The position numbers and the translations under genes were made by a program. A stretch of DNA of 64,000 bases from Rhodobacteraceae bacterium UBA3069 (GTDB lineage Bacteria; Pseudomonadota; Alphaproteobacteria; Rhodobacterales; Rhodobacteraceae). This document shows positions 56,209-64,000 of this stretch, in pieces. The number at the start of each line of letters is the position of its first letter. Within the stretch, counting starts at the first letter, position 1. The stretch is from NCBI GenBank assembly GCA_002366795.1, contig DFBX01000106.1, positions 20,517 to 84,516 of the forward strand, read 5' to 3'. The notes beneath the pieces were generated by a model. The model saw only the letters and a list, made by a program, of their open reading frames with translations, did not search any database and was not told the DNA's origin.

Positions 56209-56535
56209 ATGCTGAAAACACGGGCGAAATATCATCTGGGCCAAGTCGTGCGCCACAAGAAGCATCCCTTTCGGGGTGTTGTCTTTGACGTGGACCCCGA
56301 GTTCAACAACACCGAGGAATGGTATGATGCCATCCCCGAAGAAAGCCGCCCGATCAAGGACCAGCCGTTCTATCACCTGCTGGCCGAGAACGATCAGTCC
56401 TACTACGTGGCCTATGTGTCCGAGCAGAACCTGATTGCCGATTATTCGGGCGAACCGGTAGATCACCCCGATATTCCTGATCTGTTCGGCCCGTTCGAAG
56501 ACGGGCTTTACCCGTTGCATTTCCAACTGAACTGA
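56209..56535 (+). CDS. hspQ: Heat shock protein HspQ
   Basis: 108 residues, YccV/hemimethylated-DNA-binding fold: KYHLGQVVRHKKHPFRGVVFDVDPEF, then DQPFYHLLAEN and YVSEQNL. HspQ is a specificity factor for Lon. A start upstream at 56137 is rejected since the family begins MLKTRAKYHLGQ. Confidence 0.92.
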   Translation: MLKTRAKYHLGQVVRHKKHPFRGVVFDVDPEFNNTEEWYDAIPEESRPIKDQPFYHLLAENDQSYYVAYVSEQNLIADYSGEPVDHPDIPDLFGPFEDGLYPLHFQLN

Positions 56536-56542
56536 ACGGGTT

Positions 56543-56564
56543 GGGGCGCCGCAGCGCCCCTTTT
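56543..56564 (+). terminator. Intrinsic terminator of hspQ
   Basis: GGGGCGC (56543-56549), loop CGCA, GCGCCCC (56554-56560), TTTT. Lies between convergent hspQ and gamma-glutamyltransferase genes. Confidence 0.88.
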
Positions 56565-56580
56565 CGTTTCAGTATCCGGT

Positions 56581-58158
56581 TCAGTATCCCAGGGCGCAGC
56601 CATCCTTGCGCGGGTCCGATCCTCCCTCCAGCACACCATCCTCGCGGATCAGAATCGCCTGGCCGCCGCCGATAGGTCCATCGGGTATTGCGACCTTGTG
56701 GCCCTTTTCAGCCAGCTCGGCGCGCACCTTGTCGCTATAGCCGCGCTCGACGTTCATGGTGCCCTGATCGGTGAAACTGCGCGGCGCGTCGATCGCCGCC
56801 TGCGGGGACATGCCGAAATCGACCATGTTGCTGACCACGCGGGCATGGCCGTTGGGCTGATACGCCCCGCCCATCACGCCAAAGGGCATCGTCACGCGAC
56901 CGTTCTGGCGCAGCATCGCGGGGATGATCGTGTGCATGGGGCGGTTGCCGCCCGTCATCTCGTTCGGATGGCCGTCTTGCAAGCTGAACCCCGCGCCGCG
57001 GTTCTGGAACAGAATACCGAATTTTTCCGACGCGATACCCGACCCGAAGCCGTGGAAAATCGAATAGATCAGCGAAACAGCCATGCGGTCGCTGTCCACC
57101 ACGGTGATGTAGACCGTGTCCTTGTGAACCGCTTCGGAGATCGGCGCGGCGGCCTCCATCGCGCGGTTCGGGTCTATAAGGGCGGCCAGTTGCCGCGCCG
57201 TTTCCGGGGCCAGCATATGTTCCAGCCGCGCGGTGCGGGAGGGGTCAGCAATGAAACGATTGCGCGCGTCATAGGCCAGCTTGGCCGCTTCCGCCTCGAT
57301 ATGGGCGCGCATCGTCCCGAATGGGTCCATCGACGGAATATCGAAATGCGACAGGATGTTCAGCATCAGCATCGCGGTCGCACCCTGCCCGTTTGGCGGA
57401 TGTTCCAGCAGTTCCATCCCCTTGTATTCGCTGGAAATCGGCGCGGTTTCATCGGCGCGGGTCCGGGCAAAATCATCCATTGTATGCACCCCGCCCAGCG
57501 CATTGAGAGAGGCAACCATATCCTCGGCCACTTCGCCCTTGTAGAACCCGTCACGCCCCTGTTTGGCGACGCGGCGCAGCACCTCGGCTTGGCCGGGCGC
57601 GCGGAACATCTGCCCGGCCTTCAATGGCTGGCCATCCGCCATATAAAACTGTCGCCCCGCCGCGTTCAGGCATTTGCCCGCAGTGGGCCAGTCAAAGGCG
57701 ACGCGCGGTGCGACGGGCACGCCTTCGTCGGCATAGCGGATCGCCGGGGCCAGAATGCGGTCCAACCCAAGCTTCCCATGCTTTTCAGATAGTTGGCAAA
57801 AGGCATCCATGGCAGTCGGAATGGTCACGGCCTCGGGCGCATTCAAGGGCACGGTGTCATGCCCCTTGTCCCGTAGCGCGGCGGCAGAAGCAGAGGCCGG
57901 CGCGCGGCCCGATCCGTTCATAGATTGCACCACGTTCGATCCGGGCGTGTTGAATAGGACAAAGCAATCGCCGCCGATGCCGGTCATGGGCGGTTCACAA
58001 ATGCCCAGCAGGACCGCACCAGCAATGGCCGCATCCATGGCGTTGCCGCCTGCCTCCAGCACTTCGACCGCGACCTTGGCGGCCAGCGGGTGAGATGTGG
58101 CACAAACCCCGTTTTGCGCCAGAACCGGCGAGCGGCCGGGCAGTTGAAAATCGCGCAT
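56581..58158 (-). CDS. Gamma-glutamyltransferase-family protein, cytoplasmic type
   Basis: 525 residues, Ntn-hydrolase. The nucleophile Thr is in HKDTVYITVVDSD, aligned to the TTH motif of GGT; also GGNAMDAAIAG and GIGGDCFVLF near the N-terminus and GGAYQPNGH near the C-terminus. No signal peptide, so a YwrD-like cytoplasmic acylase or transferase is likely. ATG 58158 is chosen: GGAGGA (seven bases off) would be coding in a longer TTG start at 58170. Confidence 0.88.
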   Translation of the reverse strand: MRDFQLPGRSPVLAQNGVCATSHPLAAKVAVEVLEAGGNAMDAAIAGAVLLGICEPPMTGIGGDCFVLFNTPGSNVVQSMNGSGRAPASASAAALRDKGHDTVPLNAPEAVTIPTAMDAFCQLSEKHGKLGLDRILAPAIRYADEGVPVAPRVAFDWPTAGKCLNAAGRQFYMADGQPLKAGQMFRAPGQAEVLRRVAKQGRDGFYKGEVAEDMVASLNALGGVHTMDDFARTRADETAPISSEYKGMELLEHPPNGQGATAMLMLNILSHFDIPSMDPFGTMRAHIEAEAAKLAYDARNRFIADPSRTARLEHMLAPETARQLAALIDPNRAMEAAAPISEAVHKDTVYITVVDSDRMAVSLIYSIFHGFGSGIASEKFGILFQNRGAGFSLQDGHPNEMTGGNRPMHTIIPAMLRQNGRVTMPFGVMGGAYQPNGHARVVSNMVDFGMSPQAAIDAPRSFTDQGTMNVERGYSDKVRAELAEKGHKVAIPDGPIGGGQAILIREDGVLEGGSDPRKDGCALGY

Positions 58159-58212
58159 GTGTTCCTCCAATTTTCTGGGAGGTTAGGACGACGGGGCCAA
58201 GATGCCAACTGC

Positions 58213-58239
58213 GATGTTCGGGGATGTTCGGGGATGTTC
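58213..58239 (+). repeat. Short tandem repeat, 10-bp unit
   Basis: GATGTTCGGG occurs at 58213-58222 and 58223-58232, with a partial third unit GATGTTC ending at 58239. It is in the 226-bp gap between two minus-strand genes, upstream of the gamma-glutamyltransferase start. Confidence 0.7.
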
Positions 58240-58384
58240 TGCGAAGTACCTCGGCGTCACGCACTGGGTGGGGGCTGTTAACGCGCGACGCCGAGGGAAG
58301 CTCATTGCAGCTACAGACATAGTTATGCGTAAGGAATCTGACCTGATTGCGAGGCGAATAAGGAATTTTCAGGGCAAGCCCTCC

Positions 58385-58849
58385 TTACTCCACCGATTCG
58401 ACCCTTGGAATGCAGAATGTCAGGTGATTGCGCCCGTCCAGTCGCCGATAGCACAGCCCATCCGTCAATTCGCGGATCATCGCCCATCCGAATCCGCCTT
58501 CGGGGATATCCAGCGGATTATCCGGTATTTCGGGCATCTCGCCGGTCGAAAGCAGGTGTTGCGGCAGGTCGCGCCCGGCATCCACCGTGGTGAACCGCAA
58601 CCTGTCAGACAGCACACGCACCCCGAGCGAGACATCCCCCGCGCCGTCATAGCCATGTTCGGCAATGTTGTTCAGCACCTCAGCCACGACGATCTCGACC
58701 TGTCCCATGGTGTCGGCGGACAGCCGATGCTTCGCCAGCTTGCCCATCAATATCGCCAGCGCTTTGCGCACCTCGAATTCGCCCGTCGCGAAACGAATGG
58801 CGATCTCGCCGCGACTCGGCGGCGGTGGGATATTTTCTGCGGTGCCCAT
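58385..58849 (-). CDS. Anti-sigma-factor-type ATP-binding protein (RsbW-like HATPase)
   Basis: 154 residues. GHKL ATPase: N-box VAEVLNNIAEHGY, DAGRDLP, and GGFGWAMIRELTD as the G2-type box. It is paired with the STAS gene just upstream on the same strand, forming an anti-sigma / anti-anti-sigma partner-switch. No phosphatase or sigma factor adjoins. Confidence 0.85.
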   Translation of the reverse strand: MGTAENIPPPPSRGEIAIRFATGEFEVRKALAILMGKLAKHRLSADTMGQVEIVVAEVLNNIAEHGYDGAGDVSLGVRVLSDRLRFTTVDAGRDLPQHLLSTGEMPEIPDNPLDIPEGGFGWAMIRELTDGLCYRRLDGRNHLTFCIPRVESVE

Positions 58850-58859
58850 GACCGCGCGG

Positions 58860-59198
58860 TCAGGCCGCATGTGCCTGCACCGCCGCTTCGACGCTGCGGT
58901 GAATGGCAAAAACCGTATCCATCCGCGTCAGGCGGAACACCTTTTCCACATTCGGGCTAAGCCCGGCCAGCGCCAGTTGCCGCCCGTCGCCCAGTTGTTT
59001 CATCGTGGCGACGATTGCACCCAACCCCGAGGAATCGATGAAATCCACCGCTGACAGGTCCAGCACGGTATGCTCGGTCCCACCGTCGGTCAGCTCGCGC
59101 ATACAGTCCTTGAAGGAAATCGCCACTGCGGCGTCAATCCGGCTGTCCCCAACCGTCACCACGCGACACCCTCGGTGGTCTTGAGTCGAAATCTGCAT
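58860..59198 (-). CDS. STAS-domain anti-anti-sigma factor
   Basis: 112 residues. The phosphorylatable Ser lies in DFIDSSGLGAIV. ATG 59198 follows GGAGGGG. Stop is ten bases before the start of the RsbW-like gene; the two are expected to act together. Confidence 0.9.
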   Translation of the reverse strand: MQISTQDHRGCRVVTVGDSRIDAAVAISFKDCMRELTDGGTEHTVLDLSAVDFIDSSGLGAIVATMKQLGDGRQLALAGLSPNVEKVFRLTRMDTVFAIHRSVEAAVQAHAA

Positions 59199-59293
59199 GG
59201 CCCCTCCGCATTTTTTCGATCCATTGTCCGGCAAGGCTAGACGCAAATCCCTACCATTCTGTATGCATATCCCTGAAACCGGAGGAGAGAGCG

Positions 59294-60466
59294 ATGAAGA
59301 ACGTGGTGATTGCAGGGGCGGCACGCACGCCGATGGGTGGATTTCAGGGCATATTCGACGGGGTCGAGGCATCCGCGCTGGGCGGGGCCGCGATTCGCGC
59401 GGCGCTGGCCGATGCCGGTGCCAAGACTGTGGACGAAGTCCTGATGGGCTGCGTTCTGCCTGCCGGGCAAGGCCAAGCCCCTGCCCGGCAGGCAGGTTTT
59501 GCCGGCGGCCTGGGCGAAGAAGTGCCCGCCACCACGCTGAACAAGATGTGCGGATCGGGCATGAAGGCAGCGATGGTCGCCTTTGACCAACTGGCCTTGG
59601 GCCATACCGACACCATGATCGCGGGCGGAATGGAATCGATGTCCATGGCCCCCTACCTTTTGCCCAAGATGCGCGGCGGCGCGCGGATCGGCCACCAAGA
59701 GGTCAAGGATCACATGTTCCTCGACGGGCTGGAGGATGCCTATGACAAGGGTCGCCTGATGGGCACCTTCGCCGAGGATTGCGCCGAGGCGTTCCAGTTT
59801 ACCCGCGAGGCGCAGGACCATTATGCGCTTGGGTCTCTGGACAATGCCTTGGCGGCCGAGCGGTCCGGCGCATTCGACGGCGAAATCGCCCCCGTCACCC
59901 TGCACACCCGCACCGGCGAAGAGGTCATCACCCGTGACGAGCAACCCGCCAAGGCCCGCCCCGAGAAGATCCCGCAACTGAAACCCGCCTTTCGCAAGGA
60001 TGGCACGGTGACGGCGGCGAATTCCTCTTCCATTTCCGATGGTGCCGCGGCGCTGGTCATGGCGACCGAGGACGCCGCCAAGGCGCAGGGTCTGAATATC
60101 CGCGCCCGCGTCCTGGGCCATGCCAGCCATGCCCATGCGCCCAGCCAGTTCCCCACTGCCCCGGTTCCCGCCGCGCGCAAGCTGCTGGACCGTTTGGGTT
60201 GGAAAATCTCGGACGTGGACCTGTGGGAGGTGAACGAGGCCTTCGCCGTGGTCCCCATGGCCTTCATGCATGAGATGGGCCTGCCGCGTGACATCGTCAA
60301 CGTGAATGGCGGCGCCTGCGCGCTTGGCCATCCCATCGGCGCGTCTGGCGCGCGGATCATGGTCACGCTGCTGAACGCGCTGGAAAAACGCGGGCTGAAA
60401 CGCGGCGTCGCCGCGATCTGCATTGGCGGCGGCGAAGGCACCGCCATCGCGATTGAACGCGTCTGA
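59294..60466 (+). CDS. Acetyl-CoA acetyltransferase (thiolase)
   Basis: 390 residues. Acyl Cys in LNKMCGSGMKAA (about residue 88), His in ALGHPIGASGA (about 347), second Cys in ICIGGGEGTA (about 377). GGAGGAGAG precedes the ATG. Distinct from the thiolase at 3833. The stop overlaps the next start by one base (TGATG). Confidence 0.92.
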   Translation: MKNVVIAGAARTPMGGFQGIFDGVEASALGGAAIRAALADAGAKTVDEVLMGCVLPAGQGQAPARQAGFAGGLGEEVPATTLNKMCGSGMKAAMVAFDQLALGHTDTMIAGGMESMSMAPYLLPKMRGGARIGHQEVKDHMFLDGLEDAYDKGRLMGTFAEDCAEAFQFTREAQDHYALGSLDNALAAERSGAFDGEIAPVTLHTRTGEEVITRDEQPAKARPEKIPQLKPAFRKDGTVTAANSSSISDGAAALVMATEDAAKAQGLNIRARVLGHASHAHAPSQFPTAPVPAARKLLDRLGWKISDVDLWEVNEAFAVVPMAFMHEMGLPRDIVNVNGGACALGHPIGASGARIMVTLLNALEKRGLKRGVAAICIGGGEGTAIAIERV

Positions 60467-60924
60467 TGCAGATCGATTACAACTCCATCAGCGCCAGCAT
60501 CGCCTCGCTCACAGCGGGCGAGGTGGACGGGGTGGCGCTGATGGCCACCGTGGCCTGCGAATTGCATCACGCAGACGATCGGTTCGACTGGACGGGGTTC
60601 TACCGCGTGACCGAACCCGACCAGCTGAAGATCGGGCCGTATCAGGGCGGTCATGGATGCCTTGTAATCCCGTTTTCGCGCGGCGTCTGCGGGGCGGCGG
60701 CGCGCACCGGGCAGGTGCAGCTGGTCGATGATGTCGATGCCTTTCCAGGCCATATCGCCTGCGCCAGTTCGACCCGGTCGGAAATCGTGCTGCCGGTACG
60801 TGCAGCCGACGGGCGGCTGATCGGTGTGCTGGATATCGACAGCAACCAGCCCGCGGCGTTTGACCAGACCGATGCGGCGGGGCTGGCCTCCATTCTGGAC
60901 ATGGTGTTCGGCCAAAGCGCCTGA
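60466..60924 (+). CDS. msrC: Free methionine-(R)-sulfoxide reductase (GAF domain)
   Basis: 152 residues. The three redox Cys of fRMsr are present: HGCLVIPF, RGVCGAAART and IACASSTRSEIVLPV. It reduces free Met-R-sulfoxide in the cytoplasm. Coupled to the thiolase by a TGATG overlap, which does not suggest a shared pathway. Confidence 0.88.
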   Translation: MQIDYNSISASIASLTAGEVDGVALMATVACELHHADDRFDWTGFYRVTEPDQLKIGPYQGGHGCLVIPFSRGVCGAAARTGQVQLVDDVDAFPGHIACASSTRSEIVLPVRAADGRLIGVLDIDSNQPAAFDQTDAAGLASILDMVFGQSA

Positions 60925-60927
60925 CAC

Positions 60928-61644
60928 ATGTATCGCGCGCGGCTGGCGCAACACCCCCTTGCCGCCGCGACCATGTCATGGCAATCCGCCCGCATGGACG
61001 CGGAATACAATCCCCCGCAGGAGCCGCTGCGTATCCTGCATGAAGATCACCAGATCCTTCTGGTGGACAAGCCCTCGGGGCTGCTCTCTGTGCCTGGCAA
61101 GGGGGAACATCTGGCCGATTGCCTGATGTCGCGCGTGCAGGCGGCCTTTCCCATGGCGCTGCTGGTGCATCGGCTGGATCGTGACACATCCGGCGTGATG
61201 GTCTTTGCCCTGACGCCCCATGCGCAGCGCCACCTTGGCCTGCAATTTGAAAAGCGTCAGACCAAGAAAACCTATGTCGCCCGCTTGTCGGGGCGGCTGG
61301 AGCCGAAGACCGGCACCGTCGATCTGCCGCTGATCGTGGACTGGCCGAACCGGCCCTTGCAGATGGTCTGTCACGATACGGGCAAACCCGCGCAAACCGA
61401 TTGGCGCGTCGCCCGTTATGGCGAGGGTGAAACAAGGGTCAAGCTGATGCCGCGCACAGGCCGCAGCCACCAGCTGCGGGTGCATATGCTGGCCATGGGC
61501 CACCCCATTCTGGGCGATCCGTTCTATGCGACCGGCCCGGCGCGCGATGACCACCCGCGCCTTATGCTCCACTCCGAAGAGTTGCGCCTGCGCCACCCTG
61601 ACGGCGGGCGTGGCATGTCGTTTCGGGCCAAGGCACCGTTCTGA
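60928..61644 (+). CDS. RluA-family RNA pseudouridine synthase
   Basis: 238 residues from ATG 60928; start uncertain because no ribosome-binding site favours 60928, 60973 or 60994. Catalytic Asp in HRLDRDTSGVMVFA, also GRSHQLRVHM and ILGDPFYA. It isomerises specific uridines in 23S rRNA or tRNA. No S4 domain. Confidence 0.88.
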   Translation: MYRARLAQHPLAAATMSWQSARMDAEYNPPQEPLRILHEDHQILLVDKPSGLLSVPGKGEHLADCLMSRVQAAFPMALLVHRLDRDTSGVMVFALTPHAQRHLGLQFEKRQTKKTYVARLSGRLEPKTGTVDLPLIVDWPNRPLQMVCHDTGKPAQTDWRVARYGEGETRVKLMPRTGRSHQLRVHMLAMGHPILGDPFYATGPARDDHPRLMLHSEELRLRHPDGGRGMSFRAKAPF

Positions 61645-62083
61645 TCCGGCATGTGGCGAATCACTCACAAAGTTGACGTATGGGAACACGACGGAAACCG
61701 CAAAGCCCCGGAAAAAAGGCGTATGGAATACCTTACCCACTTTCATCGCGCCCCTATCCGAACTGGTAGAGTGATTGATTTCCAGCCTGAAATGACGCCG
61801 CGTCCCATTATATTTCCCGCATAGATGAGCAGACAGACGGGTTTTTCCCCATTATGCGAAGCTCACTTCGGGCGACACTAGCCCGGCACGCAAGTGCAGT
61901 AGTCCCACTCACGGGAGGCTGCCTCTGGGATGGGGGTAGCTGTGAGGGGTCGTGGCGCACCGCTCATGGCCCATCATGCCAAAACCACCCCCCTCACCCC
62001 AATCCGCCGAACGTTCAAGATGTTTAAAATCGTTCATTTAGGGCCGGGCTGGATCAATTGCCGTTAATTCCACAGCAAGGACT
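61645..62083. other. About 440 bp without a gene; one long hairpin
   Basis: No credible frame. GTGAGGGG (61942-61949) pairs with CCCCTCAC (61990-61997), enclosing a 40-base loop with inner complementarity. It could be a non-coding RNA or a remnant of a mobile element end; nothing confirms either. Confidence 0.4.
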
Positions 62084-62101
62084 GTGAGGCTATCTATCGG
62101 C

Positions 62102-62410
62102 ATGGTGCAGCATTTCACTCAAAAACTGGCGCTGGTTTGCATGGTCTTGGGGATGTTCTTCGGGGTGCCTTTGCTTGCATTGACCGCGCAGCCCCCTGTT
62201 GCCGGCAAGCCGATGCTTGTGGTGGTGCCGCCGTGGGCCTCTATTCCCGCCGTGGTGTCAAAGGCGGGCGGCCGCATCATTGGCCCGCAACTTGCCACGC
62301 TGGGCGGGCTGGCCGTGGCCGATACCCCGAATTTTCGTCAAAAACTCAAAGAAGCAGGCGCATGGGCTGTCCTGGATGGGCGCAGGACAGCGCTATTGTG
62401 TGGAGTATGA
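62102..62410 (+). CDS. Small secreted or membrane protein of unknown function
   Basis: 102 residues. N-terminal hydrophobic stretch (LALVCMVLGMFFGVPLLAL) as signal or anchor, then PMLVVVPPWASIPAVV and ADTPNFRQKLKEAGAW. Start could also be GTG 62084. It ends one base before the start of the chemoreceptor gene, so the two are co-translated and may share a sensory role. Confidence 0.6.
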   Translation: MVQHFTQKLALVCMVLGMFFGVPLLALTAQPPVAGKPMLVVVPPWASIPAVVSKAGGRIIGPQLATLGGLAVADTPNFRQKLKEAGAWAVLDGRRTALLCGV

Positions 62411-63982
62411 ATGATGTCTGAACTGAATCCCCTCGAGACCTCGCAGCGCAACGGGTTGACGCTGTTGACGATTGCGGTGGTCGTTTTCGCCCCCATTCCC
62501 GCTGTGACCGCGTGGCTGGTGGGGAACCCCCCGATGGAGGAAGGCATCGCAGCGGCGGCGCTGGCCATTCTGGCCTTCGTGGCGCGGTCGGGCAATCCGG
62601 CGATCGCACGGGTCGCCGTATCGCTTGCGCTGATGGGGCAGGTGATGATCCTCACAGCCGCGCTGGCCGGACATCCGTGGCAAATGGACAGTCACATGGT
62701 CTATTTCGCGGCCTTGGCCGCGCTGGTGCTGATCTTCGATCCTGTCGCGCTGTTCATTGCCGCCGGAGCCGTGGCCGTGCAACACCTGACCTTCAGCGTC
62801 CTGCTGCCACAGTTGATCTACCCCAGCGCCTCGCTGATCGAAAACCTGCTGCGCACCGCATTCCACGGCACCGTGGTGGTGATGGAAACGGCAGCCCTGC
62901 TTTACGTCGTCTTCACGCGGATCGCACAGTTCAAACGCCAGGTCGCGCAGTCCGAAGCGCTGGGTGAAACGCTCTCGCAATCCGAAAAACAACGCGAGGT
63001 CATGGCCGAAACCGATCGCGAACAGACCCGCATGATGAACGCGCTGCGCGACTCGCTGGGACGGCTTGCCGTGGGCGATCTGTCCTCTCAAATCACCGAA
63101 CCGTTCAGCCAACAGTTCGAGGAGCTGCGCCGCAACTACAACGAAGCAGTGGCTGCGCTTAGCCAGGCCATGGGCAACGTCTATTCCCATGCCGAATCCA
63201 TCCGCGCGGATACCAGCTCGATCTCCTCCGCAGCCGCCAGCCTTGCACACCGGACCGAAGACCAGGCACGCGGGCTGGCGCAAGTAACCCAGACCGTTGA
63301 CCAGATTTCGGGCTTCATGAAAAGCTCGGCCGAAGAGGCGCAATCGGCCCGCAGCAGCACAGACCAGGCGCGCAAGGAATCCGAAACCGGCATGGATGTG
63401 GTGAACCGCGCGATCGAGGCGATGAATGGTGTGGAACGGTCGTCGAATCGCATCCGTTCGATCACCGACGTGATCGAGGATCTGGCCGTGCAAACCAACC
63501 TTCTGGCGCTGAATGCCGGGGTCGAAGCTGCCCGCGCGGGTTCTGCCGGGCAAGGCTTTGCCGTGGTCGCAAGCGAGGTGCGCGCCCTTGCGCAACGCTC
63601 CTCCGAAGCGGCGCATCAGATCACCGAACTGATCGAGGAATCCGGCCAGCAGGTGCAAAGCGGCGTGAAGATGGTGGGCGAAGCAGGTGCCGTGCTGAAC
63701 GGGGTCTTGTCCTCGGTCCGGGTGGTGTCGGACACGATGCAGAACATCGCGGATTCAGTGACCGAACACTCTGCCGGGATCGGCCATATCCGCAACACCA
63801 TGAGCGAGTTGGACAACCTGACCCAACAAAACGCCGCCATGTTCGAAGAAACCTCGGCAGCAAGTTCTGCCCTGAATTCGGCAACGGACCAGTTGAGCCG
63901 CGTGATATCACAATTCGTGAACAACACGGGCGAGGCCGAGGATTGGTCCAGCTACTCCCGCAAGGCGAACGACGCGGCCTAG
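62411..63982 (+). CDS. Methyl-accepting chemotaxis protein with multi-span N-terminus
   Basis: 523 residues. Instead of a periplasmic domain, five to six membrane helices occupy residues 15-175, followed by a coiled HAMP-like segment and the signalling domain with AVQTNLLALNAGVEAARAGSAGQGFAVVA. Such receptors sense membrane or energy cues. No C-terminal W-x-x-F tether (ends KANDAA). No che genes in the flank; the window ends 18 bp later. Confidence 0.9.
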   Translation: MMSELNPLETSQRNGLTLLTIAVVVFAPIPAVTAWLVGNPPMEEGIAAAALAILAFVARSGNPAIARVAVSLALMGQVMILTAALAGHPWQMDSHMVYFAALAALVLIFDPVALFIAAGAVAVQHLTFSVLLPQLIYPSASLIENLLRTAFHGTVVVMETAALLYVVFTRIAQFKRQVAQSEALGETLSQSEKQREVMAETDREQTRMMNALRDSLGRLAVGDLSSQITEPFSQQFEELRRNYNEAVAALSQAMGNVYSHAESIRADTSSISSAAASLAHRTEDQARGLAQVTQTVDQISGFMKSSAEEAQSARSSTDQARKESETGMDVVNRAIEAMNGVERSSNRIRSITDVIEDLAVQTNLLALNAGVEAARAGSAGQGFAVVASEVRALAQRSSEAAHQITELIEESGQQVQSGVKMVGEAGAVLNGVLSSVRVVSDTMQNIADSVTEHSAGIGHIRNTMSELDNLTQQNAAMFEETSAASSALNSATDQLSRVISQFVNNTGEAEDWSSYSRKANDAA

Positions 63983-64000
63983 GTGTTTGATCCCAAGGTT

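Noticed and set aside
58213..58239. Tandem GATGTTCGGG repeat as a CRISPR or attachment site
   Set aside because: Only 2.7 units without spacers; no integrase or cas gene nearby.

Overview
The window is a high-GC chromosomal segment of an alphaproteobacterium, most likely order Rhodobacterales (Roseobacter/Paracoccus group). The basis is the gene families and their order: serC-serA with a structured leader, deoC next to a two-domain ALDH16 aldehyde dehydrogenase, a CenR-like regulator, xth / thioredoxin-TPR / Lon-like / Trm112 / ubiH, amidase / dapC-like / ftsK / lolA, hspQ, a Blh-SQR fusion, and a ureide operon with a PuuE-OHCU decarboxylase fusion. I see no rRNA, tRNA, CRISPR array or intact insertion sequence.

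Layout. 0-5 kb: serine synthesis (serC, serA), a metallophosphatase and a thiolase. 5-13 kb: a damaged minus-strand alpha-2-macroglobulin (A2M) / penicillin-binding protein 1C pair; about 1.4 kb of phage-derived DNA (about 6946-8341) has replaced the A2M C-terminus and the pbpC N-terminus. 13-16 kb: hybrid histidine kinase (TTG start) and an SDH/ClpP-type membrane protease. 16.1-17.0 kb: about 900 bp with no recognisable gene. 17-22 kb: a SARP-like TPR regulator, a PAP2/vanadium-haloperoxidase-like protein with a collagen-like N-terminus, and a subtilase, each carrying one apparent frameshift. 22-28 kb: CHASE-PAS-GGDEF-EAL protein, CheD, a chemoreceptor and a frameshifted periplasmic Cache-like protein. 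28-33 kb: purine/ureide catabolism (HIU hydrolase, PuuE-URAD, AllE, AllA, NCS2 permease). 33-37 kb: sulfide detoxification (DUF2892 membrane protein, Blh-SQR fusion, SulP transporter) with AT-rich dyads. 37-41 kb: DgoK-like protein, deoC, ALDH16. 41-44 kb: L,D-transpeptidase, ribA, CenR-like regulator, then a candidate small RNA with an FNR-type box. 44-54 kb: housekeeping genes, including ftsK and lolA. 54-64 kb: lytic transglycosylase, AEC transporter, hspQ, gamma-glutamyltransferase, STAS/HATPase pair, thiolase, methionine sulfoxide reductase, RluA-type synthase and a second chemoreceptor.

How the parts work together. The ureide genes take 5-hydroxyisourate towards glyoxylate and urea, but urate oxidase and allantoate amidohydrolase are not in the window. 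DERA should release acetaldehyde and glyceraldehyde-3-phosphate, and the adjoining ALDH16 could oxidise the aldehyde. SQR oxidises sulfide, the Blh domain handles persulfide-type products and SulP exports or imports a sulfur oxyanion. CheD and the first chemoreceptor form a small chemosensory cluster without the core che genes.

The most unusual signals are the phage DNA that beheaded two envelope genes at once; a run of single-base frameshifts confined to accessory genes, either real decay or consensus error; an orphan hairpin-terminator unit behind an FNR-type box; and a gene-end repeat found at two convergent gene junctions. All calls come from reading the sequence; no database search was run.
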